Shown here piece by piece: positions 36,930-46,499 of a DNA stretch of 58,346 nucleotides; positions within the stretch are counted from its first letter, which is position 1, and the number at the start of each line of letters is the position of its first letter. The notes under the pieces were generated by a model, which saw only the letters and a list, made by a program, of their open reading frames with translations, was not told the DNA's origin and did not search any database. Location of the stretch: NCBI GenBank assembly GCA_002292365.1, contig DBBU01000027.1:14380-72725 (forward strand). The letters run 5' to 3'. The DNA comes from Flammeovirgaceae bacterium UBA976 (GTDB taxonomy: Bacteria; Bacteroidota; Bacteroidia; Cytophagales; Cyclobacteriaceae). Made by a program: the position numbers and the translations under genes.

Positions 36930-38024
36930 CTAAACGGTAACTTCAACGACTTGTGTCTCATTCCCTTTGGCATTTCTGATGGCTACTTGTCTTGCTAACC
37001 CTGCAGCAAGCTCTTTGTAAGCATCAGCTGTAATTCCTTGGGTCATCACTGCGGGATATCCAATGTCACCACTTTCCCTGATAGACTGGACAATTGGAAT
37101 TTGACCCAAAAGAGTTACATCATTCTTTTTTGCAAACTTGGCACCCCCTTCTTTCCCAAAGATAAAGTATTTGTTATGAGGTAACTCTTCAGGAGCAAAA
37201 AAAGCCATGTTTTCAACAATTCCCAGAATCGGAACGTTAATTTGAGGTTGTTTGAACATTGCTAGTCCTTTTTGCGCATCTGCCAGGGCTACTTTTTGTG
37301 GAGTAGTGACGATGATGACGCCCGTCACAGGTATGGTTTGAACTAAGGTCAAATGAATATCGCTGGTACCGGGGGGCAAGTCGATGAAGAGATAGTCCAA
37401 ATCATGCCATTTGGTATCGCTAATGAATTGTTTGAGCGCTGAGCTGGCCATTGGTCCTCGCCACACGACGGCGTCCTCAGTAGGCGTTAAAAAGCCAATA
37501 GACATTAATTGTACTCCATATTGTTCGATAGGAATTATCATGTTACGTCCACCTTCTACTTTTAAGGAGGGTTGTTCATTTTCACAATTGAACATGGTGG
37601 GGATACTTGGTCCAAAAATATCGGCATCAATGATGCCCACCTTGGCACCTATTTTTGCTAAGGCGACAGCTAAGTTTGCTGTGGTGGTTGATTTACCAAC
37701 ACCACCTTTGCCGGAAGCCACCGCAATGATGTTTTTCACCTGAGGGAGAAGGGGACCTCTATCACTGATAGTTGTAACGTTTGAGGTCATATTTATAGAA
37801 AAAGAGACTGTTGTATCGAAGGCCTCCAAAAGTGCCTCCTCGCAATCTTTTCTTATTAATTCTTTTAAAGGGCAGGCAGGTGTCGTCAATACGACATCAA
37901 AATAGACATTTTTTCCTTTAATTTTGACGTTCTGTATCATATCTAAAGTGACGAGATCTTGTTTTAAATCAGGATCTTGTACATTGCTGAGAGCTTTAAG
38001 TAGGGCTTTTTTTGTTACGGCCAT
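36930..38024 (-). CDS. mrp: Mrp/ApbC Fe-S carrier ATPase
   Basis: Fe-S cluster carrier of the Mrp/NBP35 family, 364 aa from this start. N-terminal MIP18 (DUF59) domain (LSNVQDPDLKQDLV and TPACPLKELIRKD), then the P-loop IAVASGKGGVGKSTTT, switch and Walker B DYLFIDLPPGTSDIHL. The usual CxxC near the C-terminus is absent: at ENMAFFAPEELPHNKYFIFG there are no cysteines. The longest frame starts at 38075, but a promoter (38046-38076) lies inside that stretch, so I use the ATG at 38022-38024 (MAVTKKALLK). Co-transcribed with nifU, 6 nt downstream. Confidence 0.9.
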   Translation of the reverse strand: MAVTKKALLKALSNVQDPDLKQDLVTLDMIQNVKIKGKNVYFDVVLTTPACPLKELIRKDCEEALLEAFDTTVSFSINMTSNVTTISDRGPLLPQVKNIIAVASGKGGVGKSTTTANLAVALAKIGAKVGIIDADIFGPSIPTMFNCENEQPSLKVEGGRNMIIPIEQYGVQLMSIGFLTPTEDAVVWRGPMASSALKQFISDTKWHDLDYLFIDLPPGTSDIHLTLVQTIPVTGVIIVTTPQKVALADAQKGLAMFKQPQINVPILGIVENMAFFAPEELPHNKYFIFGKEGGAKFAKKNDVTLLGQIPIVQSIRESGDIGYPAVMTQGITADAYKELAAGLARQVAIRNAKGNETQVVEVTV

Positions 38025-38045
38025 TTTTTGGATGCTAATTTTATA

Positions 38046-38076
38046 CAAGTTTAGTTCAGGACTTGTTTTCATCAAA
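38046..38076 (-). promoter_or_regulatory. Promoter of mrp-nifU
   Basis: On the minus strand TTTG (38073-38076), a 19-nt spacer, then TAAACTTG (38046-38053), one base off TAnnTTTG. The ATG at 38024 follows 22 nt later. Confidence 0.55.
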
Positions 38077-38097
38077 AATCTATAAGTGTTACTTTTG
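38066..38097 (+). promoter_or_regulatory. Promoter of dnaG
   Basis: TTTT at 38066-38069, a 20-nt spacer, then a perfect TACTTTTG at 38090-38097; dnaG starts at 38118. It overlaps the opposite-facing mrp promoter, so the two -33 boxes interlock. Confidence 0.6.
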
Positions 38098-38117
38098 AAA
38101 AAGAATTACTTTATTCA

Positions 38118-40046
38118 ATGATTAAACCTTCAACAATAGATGACATAAAAATGGCAATGGATATTGCCGAGGTGGTTGGTGATTTTGTAAATCTAAAGAA
38201 ATCGGGTTCAAGTTTGAAAGCATTGAGTCCTTTTACGGCCGAAAAAACGCCTTCCTTCTATGTGGTACCTTCTAAAGGGATATTTAAATGCTTCAGTTCA
38301 GGAAAAGGTGGAGATGCCATTACTTTTGTCATGGAAGTAGACGGCTTAAGTTATATTGAAGCGCTCAAATACTTGGCGGCCAAATATAATATTGCTATTG
38401 AGGAAGAAGTACAAACAGATGAGATTCAAGAAGCGCAAAATGAGCGTGAGAGCTTATACATTGTATTGAAATTTGCCACCGACTATTTTCAAAACTTATT
38501 GCATTCACATGAGGAGGGCAAGTCCATTGGTTTAAGTTATTTCAAAGAACGTGGTTTTTCCGATGAGATCATCGAATCATTCAATTTGGGTTATAGCTTG
38601 AATGTTTGGGATCATTTTCATCAAAAAGGGATCAAAAGCGGGTTTACAAAAGAAAATTTGGAAGCAGCAGGTTTGATTGTAAGTAAAGAAAATAAAATAT
38701 ACGATCGTTTCAGAGGCCGGGTGATGTTTCCCATCCACAACGTCACGGGTAAAACAATTGCTTTTGGTGCCAGAATCCTTGTATCAGACGCAGCCAAAAA
38801 TCAGCCAAAATATTTAAATTCACCCGAAACAGAACTTTATAATAAAAGTAGGGTCCTGTATGGCTTGTTCCAATCTAAGCAACAAATAAGACAAGAAGAC
38901 AATTGCTATTTAGTAGAAGGTTATACGGACGTAATATCTATGCATCAGTTGGGTATCAAAAATGTAGTTTCCTCCTCAGGTACTGCCTTGACGAAAGATC
39001 AAGTAAAACTCATCAAAAGATATACCCAGAATGTAACCGTGCTTTATGATGGAGATGCGCCAGGTATACGTGCTTCATTTAGAGGTATTGATATTATCTT
39101 AGAAGGAGGACTTAATGTCAGGGCCGTTACTTTTCCTGATGGTGAGGATCCAGACAGTTACAGTCATAAGTTAGGAGCCACTGCTTATGTCCATTTTTTA
39201 ACGGAAGGAGCGGTTGATTTTATAAAATTTAAAACAGGGCTATTGATGGATGACGTTAAGGATGATCCGATTAAGAAGGCGGGAGTAGTCCGAGACATTG
39301 TAGAAAGCATCTCCAAAATCGAGGATGCCATCAAAAGATCGGTTTATTTGAAAGAATGCAGCGATTTGTTACAAATCAGTGAGGCCATCTTGATCGCAGA
39401 GCAAAATAAAATTTTAATTACTCAGAAGAGATCAAACCAAAATACATTTAATGATACTGAGGAAGCTTCGGGGATCCTTCCTTTGGAATCAGAAGAAGTA
39501 GCAGTTACTGATTTTTCAAAAATCATTGTACATCAAGAAAAAGAAAGCATTAGAGTACTTTTAAATTATGGAGATGAGATCATCCAAAAGACGGATGAAA
39601 ATGAAATGACTTTATGGGATTATTTTATCAGTGAGTCTGAAGACATTGAATTTACACATCCAATCTATAATAAAATATTCAAGGTCATGGTTCAACGAAA
39701 TAAGGACCAATTGCCCTTAAATTTTGAATATTTCTTATCTATTGACGATCCAGAAATACAGAAAACCATCATAGAGTTATGTGCTCCAAAATATGAAATT
39801 AGTGAATTTTGGAAGGAAAAATACCATATTGAGATACCCTTGGAAGAAGATTTTATTAAAGATCTCACTTATTCAAATATTTTACGTCTTAAGTTTAGGG
39901 TGATACAACATCTTATTGAGGTTCAAAATGAAAAATTAAAAACTGCTATTGAAGGGGATGTAGATGCTTTATTAGATGAAATTAGTGAGTTGAAGCAAAC
40001 CGAAATGGAAATCGCTAAAATTATAGGGAACGTAACCGTAAAATAA
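38118..40046 (+). CDS. dnaG: DNA primase, zinc finger degenerate
   Basis: Synthesises RNA primers at the replication fork; 642 aa. The N-terminal region normally has CPFHxEKTPSF and a CxxC. Here Cys37 is Ser, His40 is Thr, Cys58 is kept and Cys61 is Ser, so three of four zinc ligands are gone. The RNA polymerase core is intact: TOPRIM residues in CYLVEGYTDVISM and LYDGDAPGIRAS, plus IYDRFRGRVMFP. A helical DnaB-binding tail follows. Such ligand loss is, to my memory, common in some Bacteroidota lineages, so the enzyme is probably functional. First of dnaG-ribBA-hypothetical-surE. Confidence 0.93.
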   Translation: MIKPSTIDDIKMAMDIAEVVGDFVNLKKSGSSLKALSPFTAEKTPSFYVVPSKGIFKCFSSGKGGDAITFVMEVDGLSYIEALKYLAAKYNIAIEEEVQTDEIQEAQNERESLYIVLKFATDYFQNLLHSHEEGKSIGLSYFKERGFSDEIIESFNLGYSLNVWDHFHQKGIKSGFTKENLEAAGLIVSKENKIYDRFRGRVMFPIHNVTGKTIAFGARILVSDAAKNQPKYLNSPETELYNKSRVLYGLFQSKQQIRQEDNCYLVEGYTDVISMHQLGIKNVVSSSGTALTKDQVKLIKRYTQNVTVLYDGDAPGIRASFRGIDIILEGGLNVRAVTFPDGEDPDSYSHKLGATAYVHFLTEGAVDFIKFKTGLLMDDVKDDPIKKAGVVRDIVESISKIEDAIKRSVYLKECSDLLQISEAILIAEQNKILITQKRSNQNTFNDTEEASGILPLESEEVAVTDFSKIIVHQEKESIRVLLNYGDEIIQKTDENEMTLWDYFISESEDIEFTHPIYNKIFKVMVQRNKDQLPLNFEYFLSIDDPEIQKTIIELCAPKYEISEFWKEKYHIEIPLEEDFIKDLTYSNILRLKFRVIQHLIEVQNEKLKTAIEGDVDALLDEISELKQTEMEIAKIIGNVTVK

Positions 40047-40074
40047 TCATTCTTAATTTAGTTAAAACAAGTGT

Positions 40075-41289
40075 ATGAAAGAAGATATTAAGCTTGATGC
40101 AATCAAGGAAGCCATAGCCGCTATAAAAAATGGGGAAGTCATTGTAGTGGTAGATGATGAAGATCGTGAGAATGAAGGAGATTTTATTTGTGCAGCAGAG
40201 AAAATCACTCCTGAAATTGTCAATTTCATGGCTAGAGAAGGACGTGGTTTATTATGTGTACCCTTGGTGGAAGCTAGGTGTCATGAGCTTCAACTTGATC
40301 TCATGGTTGGTAAGAATACAGCCCTTCATGAGACGCCCTTTACGGTAAGTGTTGACTTGAACAGTAAAGATACAAGTACTGGGATTTCTACTTCGGATCG
40401 GTCCTTGACCATTCGGGCATTGGCAGATCCTAACACCAAACCCAATGATTTGGGAAGGCCCGGCCATATTTTTCCTTTAAAAGCCAAAGAAGGGGGTGTC
40501 CTAAGAAGAGCCGGGCATACTGAGGCAGCTATAGATTTTGCCCGCTTAGCAGGGCTGAGGCCCGCAGGTGTTTTAATAGAAGTGCTCAAAGAAGATGGTA
40601 CCATGGCCCGGTTGCCAGATCTTAGAATTATTGCAGATAAGTTCAAATTAAAGTTGGTATCAATAGATGATCTTATTGCCTATCGTTTAAGTAACGAATC
40701 ACTGATTGAGGAGCAAATTAATGTCAATCTTCCTACAGATTTTGGTGACTTTAAGCTCAAAGCTTACCGACAAACCAATACAGGAGATGATCATTTGGTA
40801 CTTTATAAAGGATCGTGGACAGTTGATCAGTCCGTTTTGGTCAGAGTACACTCCTCTTGTGTTACGGGCGATATTTTTGGGTCTTGTAGATGTGATTGCG
40901 GTACACAACTTCACAGCGCCTTGAGGATGGTTGAAAAAGAAGGTAGGGGAGCCGTTGTTTATATGAATCAAGAAGGTAGGGGTATTGGCCTAATCAATAA
41001 GCTGAAGGCCTATAAACTTCAAGAGGGTGGTATGGATACGATCGAGGCCAATGAGTATTTAGGATTTAAGGGAGACCAGAGAGACTATGGTGTGGGAGCA
41101 CAGATTATTAGAGATATGGGGATTTCAAAGCTAAAACTCATTACTAACAATCCAAAAAAGCGGGTGGGGTTGATTGGATATGGATTAGAAATAGTAGAAA
41201 ATATCTCTATTGAAGTAGACCCCAATGCCCATAATAAAAAATATTTAGAAACCAAGCGAGATCGCATGGGACATGATATATTGAAATAG
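40075..41289 (+). CDS. ribBA: Bifunctional RibBA riboflavin enzyme
   Basis: Fusion of 3,4-dihydroxy-2-butanone-4-phosphate synthase (residues about 1-205) and GTP cyclohydrolase II (about 210-404); 404 aa. RibB marks: [36 protein letters not shown]. RibA marks: the zinc site [29 protein letters not shown], and [19 protein letters not shown] with NNPKK. Both halves appear complete. It starts 28 nt after dnaG and leads into the 198-aa hypothetical and surE. Confidence 0.95.
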   Translation: MKEDIKLDAIKEAIAAIKNGEVIVVVDDEDRENEGDFICAAEKITPEIVNFMAREGRGLLCVPLVEARCHELQLDLMVGKNTALHETPFTVSVDLNSKDTSTGISTSDRSLTIRALADPNTKPNDLGRPGHIFPLKAKEGGVLRRAGHTEAAIDFARLAGLRPAGVLIEVLKEDGTMARLPDLRIIADKFKLKLVSIDDLIAYRLSNESLIEEQINVNLPTDFGDFKLKAYRQTNTGDDHLVLYKGSWTVDQSVLVRVHSSCVTGDIFGSCRCDCGTQLHSALRMVEKEGRGAVVYMNQEGRGIGLINKLKAYKLQEGGMDTIEANEYLGFKGDQRDYGVGAQIIRDMGISKLKLITNNPKKRVGLIGYGLEIVENISIEVDPNAHNKKYLETKRDRMGHDILK

Positions 41290-41290
41290 T

Positions 41291-41887
41291 ATGCGCGTTA
41301 TTGTTACTATTGCTTTCCTTTGCTATTCGACCTGGTCCTTGGGTCAGCTGTCATCTGATGAGTGGCACAAGGGGATTGTAGTGACTACGGATCAAGATAC
41401 GATTTCCGGTGAGATTAAGTATGATTTTCCCACCAATATGATCACTTTGGTCAAAAAAGAAGCTGTGATTGCCTTTTCAAGTCACAAACTGATATATTTT
41501 GAAATTTATGATGAGGATTACAAAAGCTATCGTAAATTTTATACCATTCCTTATAAAAATACATCAAATTATATGACCCCTATATTGTTTGAGCTCCAAT
41601 ATGAAAGTGTTCTATCCTTATTGTCTCGAGAAAGGATCGTTATGGAAACTTCCAGTTTGGGTTACGGTTATGGTCTACCCATTGTTTCTCAACCTTCCGT
41701 GAGATATGACTTTTTTTTTCTTACTAAAGCAGGCAAAATTATTCAGTTCAGTGGATCAAAGAAGGATCTATTTAGGATTTTAGCGAAGAAGAAAAATGAA
41801 CTTCAAACCTTCATAAAAAGAAACAGGTTAAAAACAGACGAGCTTAGAGACTTGGTCAGAATCATCGCCTTTTACAATTCTATTTAA
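41291..41887 (+). CDS. Exported hypothetical protein
   Basis: A 198-aa protein with a signal peptide (about residues 1-18, TIAFLCYSTWSLGQ). The beginning of the mature part reads like a small beta barrel: GIVVTTDQDTISGEIKYDF, KLIYFEIYDED, then a hydrophobic stretch, and a helical basic tail (KKDLFRILAKKKNEL, KTDELRDLVRI). No family recognised; the arrangement is common among Bacteroidota exported proteins. It starts 1 nt after the ribBA stop and ends 2 nt before surE, so it is part of that operon. Confidence 0.65.
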   Translation: MRVIVTIAFLCYSTWSLGQLSSDEWHKGIVVTTDQDTISGEIKYDFPTNMITLVKKEAVIAFSSHKLIYFEIYDEDYKSYRKFYTIPYKNTSNYMTPILFELQYESVLSLLSRERIVMETSSLGYGYGLPIVSQPSVRYDFFFLTKAGKIIQFSGSKKDLFRILAKKKNELQTFIKRNRLKTDELRDLVRIIAFYNSI

Positions 41888-41889
41888 TT

Positions 41890-42660
41890 ATGAAAAAACC
41901 ATTAATTCTCATCACCAATGATGATGGGATTACTTCAAAAGGGATATTTGAATTAGTTTCCACTGTTAAAGATCTAGGTGAAATTATTTTAGTCGCTCCG
42001 GACAGCCCCCAATCAGGTAAGGGGCATGCTATTACCGTTAGTGAAACGTTGAGGGTAAAGAAAAATCAAATTTTTAAAGATATTGAGGCTTATGAATGCA
42101 GTGGAACACCCGCTGATTGCGTGAAATTAGCTAAACACCATATTTTGAAAGGTAGGCGCGTAGATCTGGTACTCAGTGGTATCAATCATGGGAGCAATAC
42201 TTCGATCAGCGTTTTATATTCAGGTACTATGGGAGCTGCGATTGAAGCAGCTATTGAAGGGACTCCTGCGATAGGCTTTTCATTGTGTGATTATAATCCC
42301 AAGTGTAATTTTTCTCATGGGATACCATTTATTAAAAAAATTGTAAAAGAAGTGCTTAACAAAGGATTGCCTAAGAACACAGCTCTTAATGTGAATATTC
42401 CAGCCATTAGTGATGAGCAAATTAAAGGAATAAAAATATGTCGTCAGACGCAAGCCCGATGGAAAGAAGATTTTGATCTGCGCGTCGATCCTTACGGGAG
42501 AGATTATTATTGGATGGTGGGTAACCTAATCAACGACGATAAAGGTCAAGATCACGATGAGTGGGCTATAAAAAACAACTACATAAGCATGGTCCCTTGT
42601 CACTTTGACTTGACATCTTATGAGGCCATAAATCACATGAACGAGGACTGGAATTTTTAA
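41890..42660 (+). CDS. surE: 5'/3'-nucleotidase SurE
   Basis: Metal-dependent nucleotidase of the stationary-phase survival family; 256 aa. The active site is seen in LITNDDGITSKG (Asp pair), SGKGHAITVSE, CSGTPADCVKLA and LSGINHGSNTS. Its stop overlaps the stop of the opposing DUF6048 gene, within a 24-bp palindrome. Functional role: housekeeping nucleotide clearance and, in E. coli, stationary-phase survival. Confidence 0.95.
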   Translation: MKKPLILITNDDGITSKGIFELVSTVKDLGEIILVAPDSPQSGKGHAITVSETLRVKKNQIFKDIEAYECSGTPADCVKLAKHHILKGRRVDLVLSGINHGSNTSISVLYSGTMGAAIEAAIEGTPAIGFSLCDYNPKCNFSHGIPFIKKIVKEVLNKGLPKNTALNVNIPAISDEQIKGIKICRQTQARWKEDFDLRVDPYGRDYYWMVGNLINDDKGQDHDEWAIKNNYISMVPCHFDLTSYEAINHMNEDWNF

Positions 42661-42677
42661 AAATTAATTTTTAAAAA
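42654..42677. repeat. 24-bp A/T palindrome at a tail-to-tail overlap
   Basis: TTTTTAAAAATTAATTTTTAAAAA is a perfect palindrome. It covers the last codons of DUF6048 (minus) and the stop of surE (plus), whose coding ends overlap by 4 nt. A weak bidirectional terminator is possible. Confidence 0.75.
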
Positions 42678-43331
42678 TAGATTGAAACCGAGATTTCTTT
42701 TGTTGATGAGTCTGCCATAACCAGGTATACTGAAAACTTCGATGGGTTGATAACTGGGATAGTCTAAGAGCATTTTGTAACGTATCATGATTCCTATCGA
42801 AAAGAATTTATTCCAATAAGAACCAGGGACGTCTTTCTTCAGTCTTAATTGTTTTTCAGAATTCAAAACAATTTCCATCCAAGTTGATTGAAGATTAGAT
42901 CTTTCAAAATCATCTCTCACTGGGCTATTAATGGTTTCAGAATTGATAAAAATAACTCCTTCATCTTTGAAACTCGATTCAGCGAACCTTACACCTAAAC
43001 CCAATCGATTGACTTCATCTAGATAAGCCAAATAGCCCATTCCTAGTCTATAAAAACGACCTTCACTTTGATAATCAATATTTTTGTAAAGGTTATTAGG
43101 ATTAATTTTCGTGTAACCCGCCTCAGCGAAAATTTGCACTTTATCAAAAACGAGCCATTCAAGGCCTCCTTCATATTTCTGAAAACGCTCTTGCCAGAGC
43201 ATTAATGTTTGACCATAATCCCAATATATTCTAGGTTGAAATGACCTCTTTTGGATCAAAAGGCTATCATCTTGAGCCACGGCCGAGTTGATACAGAGCA
43301 AACTAATAATAACAAGTAAATACGATTTCAT
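42657..43331 (-). CDS. DUF6048 family outer-membrane-type protein
   Basis: A 224-aa exported protein; signal peptide LVIISLLCINSAVAQ. The body alternates short hydrophobic strands (EGGLEWLVFDKVQIFAEAGY, RLGMGYLAYLDE, IGIMIRYKMLL), and the C-terminus ends LGFNLFLKINF with a terminal Phe, as outer-membrane beta-barrels do. I match this to DUF6048 by its partner DUF6452. The longest frame begins at 43376; I use the ATG at 43329-43331, where the signal peptide begins, overlapping DUF6452 by 29 nt. Confidence 0.7.
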   Translation of the reverse strand: MKSYLLVIISLLCINSAVAQDDSLLIQKRSFQPRIYWDYGQTLMLWQERFQKYEGGLEWLVFDKVQIFAEAGYTKINPNNLYKNIDYQSEGRFYRLGMGYLAYLDEVNRLGLGVRFAESSFKDEGVIFINSETINSPVRDDFERSNLQSTWMEIVLNSEKQLRLKKDVPGSYWNKFFSIGIMIRYKMLLDYPSYQPIEVFSIPGYGRLINKRNLGFNLFLKINF

Positions 43332-44031
43332 TTGCTTTACAGGATGAATTTTCACATTGAATAATGATATTGGCAAAATTGTGTGCGGAGGCTACGGTAT
43401 CAATTTTAGAAATAGAGACACTGGCATTACCACGCACATCGATCACCCATTCGTTGGTATGATGTAGATTGATAAAATAAAGATGACCTGCAATACTAAA
43501 TCCCAAAGATGAAAGACTGTCATTATAATTTAACGGGATCTCATATTGGGAGATTAGCTCCTCGAACATTTGATATTGATTGTTGAATAAGTTGAATACT
43601 GTATCTACCAAAACATTTCCACTGACCAGAGCCGTTTTTATTATGTTCAATGTATCGATTTCTGTTGTGTAATAAGCATCATATTCTTCATTGATAAAGA
43701 TCAGACTGTCTATCAAAATGATTTGATCAGTTATCAGGAGTTGCTCAGCTTCCAATAGTCCTCCATTTTCAATACTATCATTAAGGATGGTGAGGCTATC
43801 TTCAAGAAATTCAGAGATGAGAGACAACTGGTCACTGACAGAATCAGTAAATAACAATGAATCAGTCATCACTTCTAGATTATCTTCTACCCACACTAAG
43901 CTGTCCGCATCAATAAAGGCAAAAGAGGCGGTAGGTTCAGAGATAAATCCATCGCAGTCGTCGCATTCGTTACAATGTGACAGGATGAGTAGGGTCATCA
44001 ATAAGAAGATAATATGAGCGGTATTTATCAT
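43303..44031 (-). CDS. DUF6452-like lipoprotein
   Basis: A 242-aa lipoprotein (lipobox about ILSHCNECDDCDG). It has the Cys-rich start typical of DUF6452 and a long Asp/Glu/Leu-rich helical middle (LLEAEQLLITDQIILID, LISEFLEDSLTILNDS), then a Cys-containing beta end (IIQCENSSCK). It is longer than the usual DUF6452 partner, by an inserted helical, Asp-rich stretch. It overlaps priA by 4 nt and DUF6048 by 29 nt, so it is co-transcribed with both. Function unknown. Confidence 0.65.
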   Translation of the reverse strand: MINTAHIIFLLMTLLILSHCNECDDCDGFISEPTASFAFIDADSLVWVEDNLEVMTDSLLFTDSVSDQLSLISEFLEDSLTILNDSIENGGLLEAEQLLITDQIILIDSLIFINEEYDAYYTTEIDTLNIIKTALVSGNVLVDTVFNLFNNQYQMFEELISQYEIPLNYNDSLSSLGFSIAGHLYFINLHHTNEWVIDVRGNASVSISKIDTVASAHNFANIIIQCENSSCKANEIVFTCYY

Positions 44032-46490
44032 ATTGGGTCTACATCAAAATGGATGAGTATAGATTTAAATGAGGGCAAAGCTAATAACGTATGACGAGAT
44101 CCTTGAATGAATTCTTTAATCGATTTGAGATGTATTGTTTTTCTTTCAATTTTGATGATGATTTCAAACAAGTAGTAATTTCTTATTTTGTTGATGACGG
44201 GTTCAATAGGGCCGAGAATAAGTTTCTCTGTGAGGTTTTTTTGAAGTATTACATTCAATGCATTTGCCGCCTGATGTGTTATATTTTTATCTTTTCCTTT
44301 AATTATGATTTTAATCAATCGATAGAATGGAGGATATTTGAATTTTTGACGCTCAACAAGTTCTTGTCCATAAATCAAATCCAAATGCCCTTCTTTTATC
44401 TGTAATAATAATGGATGATCGGGTTGGTTCGTTTGCACAATCACTTGACCTCTATCATGTTTTCTACCTGACCGACCACTTACTTGGGTAATCAACTGGA
44501 ATGCTCTTTCATGTGATCTGAAGTCAGGAAAATGAATGATTCGATCGGCATCAAAAATACCGACTAAGTTTACGTGTTCAAAATCTAGTCCTTTGGTTAC
44601 CATTTGAGTACCTATCAGCACATCTATTTCCCTGCTTTCAAATGCATCAATGATTTGCTGATAAGCATGCTTACTTCGCGTAGTGTCAAGGTCCATACGC
44701 TTGATTTTTATATCAGGAATAAGTACTGAGAGTTCTTCTTCGATTTGCTCAGTTCCTAAGCCTACGGTCTTGATTTTATTCGATTGACATTTTTCGCATT
44801 TCGCATTAAAAAATATTTTATATCCACAATAATGGCAAATGATTTCATTCTGATAAATATGATAGGTAAGACTGACGGCGCAGTTGGGGCAGTTAGGAAT
44901 GTGATTGCAGTCATTACATTCTACATATGGTGCGTATCCCCGTCTGTTTTGAAAAAGAATTACCTGTTTGTTTTCGACTATACTGGATTTGATTTGGTCA
45001 AGCAATGCTAGGGTAAAATGGCCTTTTATTTTTTTTTGTTTTCTGGCCTTAGAGAAATCAGCAAATTTAATTTCAGGTAAGGGTTGATTTTTGAACCTAT
45101 GATTAAGCGTTACATATCCAAATTTGCCATTGATGGCATTTTGATAACTTTCTAAGGAGGGTGTTGCGGAGCCTAACAACACCTTTGCATGATGAATTTT
45201 GGCCAAATATAAAGCACTGTCCCTTGCGTGATACCTAGGAGAAGGATCGTATTGCTTATAAGAGTATTCATGCTCTTCATCGACGATGATCAGTTCTAGG
45301 TGCTTAAAAGGGAGAAAGACGGCACTCCGCACACCAATGACAAAGTCGTACTTCTGATTCAAACAGTTCTGATAAATCTCAGTACGTTCATTGTCAGAAA
45401 ATCGAGAATGGTAGACGCCAAATCGATTACCAAAATAGCTCCGAAACCGCTGAATTATTTGGGTCGTCAGCGCGATTTCAGGTAGGAGTATGAGTATTTG
45501 TCCTCCATTTTTTATGATTTGATCTACCAGAGTAATGTAAATTTCTGTCTTTCCACTTCCTGTAATGCCTCGCAATAAGGTTGTTGGATTTATAGCAAAA
45601 CTTTTTTGAATCTCGAGCAGTGCTTGATGCTGATACATTGTCAAATCAGGAAGTGCTGCGATGGGTCCATGATCAAATGAAAATCGATCAATTTGATGCT
45701 CCCAAGTTTCAAATATTTTATTTTTCACCAATGTATTTAGGGATGAAGTACTTATGCCTGCTGATTGGAGAGATCTTTTACTGATGCCAAAATCATTTAA
45801 TTCGGTATCTTCTAATACGGGAATCTCTTTTAGATAGGTCATCAAAACGTGGATTTGTTTGGGATACTTATCTAAAGTTTTTGAGAGTTTATTCAGGGAT
45901 TCTTCGGAGGTATAATGTGAGTGGAGTTTAATCCGATTTTCCATTTTCGGACTGTATTTATCTTTTATTTTTTCAAAGGTATAGATGATCCCGGCATCAA
46001 TGAGACTTTTGACCAATTGAAAAGGGTATTTGAGTCCTGTGATTTTTTTAACTTCTTCTGCGGAGATATTTTCTTTATTTAAGCGAGTAAGAACCATTTT
46101 TTCAGCATCTGTTAAACTTGCATAATTGATGTCGATGTTGGGTAAAATACCTAAATAGGATTCGCTCGTTAATTTTAAACCGGCAGGCAAGGCTGCATTG
46201 TAGGCATCTCCCAGAGCACACATATAATAGTTTGAAATCCAATCTATGAATTTTAATTGTGCTTTGGTGATAATGGGATCAATATCTAAAACTTCAAAAA
46301 TCTCTTTAACTGCATATTTTGATGAAACTTTATCCACAGTATCATAGATTAAACCTGTATAATATTTTCTCTTTCCAAAGGGAACGATGACCCGACACCC
46401 TATTAGGATTTTTTGTTTGACATGTGCCGGAACCGCATAGGAAAATACGCCGGGGATAGGGATGGGCAGTATGACTTCAATATAGCGCAA
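44028..46490 (-). CDS. priA: Primosomal protein N' (replication restart helicase)
   Basis: SF2 helicase that reloads replisomes at stalled forks; 820 aa. N-terminal 3'-OH-binding domain (VILPIPIPGVFSYAVP), helicase motifs LLRGITGSGKTEIYI, IIVDEEHEYSYKQ, GSATPSLES, the zinc cluster CNDCNHIPNCPNCAVSL with HYCGY and CEKCQ, and the C-terminal GTQMVTKGLDFEHV and QVSGRSGR. All appear intact. It lies in a GSCFA-DUF255-priA-DUF6452-DUF6048 row with 9-nt or overlapping junctions. Confidence 0.95.
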   Translation of the reverse strand: MRYIEVILPIPIPGVFSYAVPAHVKQKILIGCRVIVPFGKRKYYTGLIYDTVDKVSSKYAVKEIFEVLDIDPIITKAQLKFIDWISNYYMCALGDAYNAALPAGLKLTSESYLGILPNIDINYASLTDAEKMVLTRLNKENISAEEVKKITGLKYPFQLVKSLIDAGIIYTFEKIKDKYSPKMENRIKLHSHYTSEESLNKLSKTLDKYPKQIHVLMTYLKEIPVLEDTELNDFGISKRSLQSAGISTSSLNTLVKNKIFETWEHQIDRFSFDHGPIAALPDLTMYQHQALLEIQKSFAINPTTLLRGITGSGKTEIYITLVDQIIKNGGQILILLPEIALTTQIIQRFRSYFGNRFGVYHSRFSDNERTEIYQNCLNQKYDFVIGVRSAVFLPFKHLELIIVDEEHEYSYKQYDPSPRYHARDSALYLAKIHHAKVLLGSATPSLESYQNAINGKFGYVTLNHRFKNQPLPEIKFADFSKARKQKKIKGHFTLALLDQIKSSIVENKQVILFQNRRGYAPYVECNDCNHIPNCPNCAVSLTYHIYQNEIICHYCGYKIFFNAKCEKCQSNKIKTVGLGTEQIEEELSVLIPDIKIKRMDLDTTRSKHAYQQIIDAFESREIDVLIGTQMVTKGLDFEHVNLVGIFDADRIIHFPDFRSHERAFQLITQVSGRSGRKHDRGQVIVQTNQPDHPLLLQIKEGHLDLIYGQELVERQKFKYPPFYRLIKIIIKGKDKNITHQAANALNVILQKNLTEKLILGPIEPVINKIRNYYLFEIIIKIERKTIHLKSIKEFIQGSRHTLLALPSFKSILIHFDVDPI

Positions 46491-46499
46491 ATGGACAGG

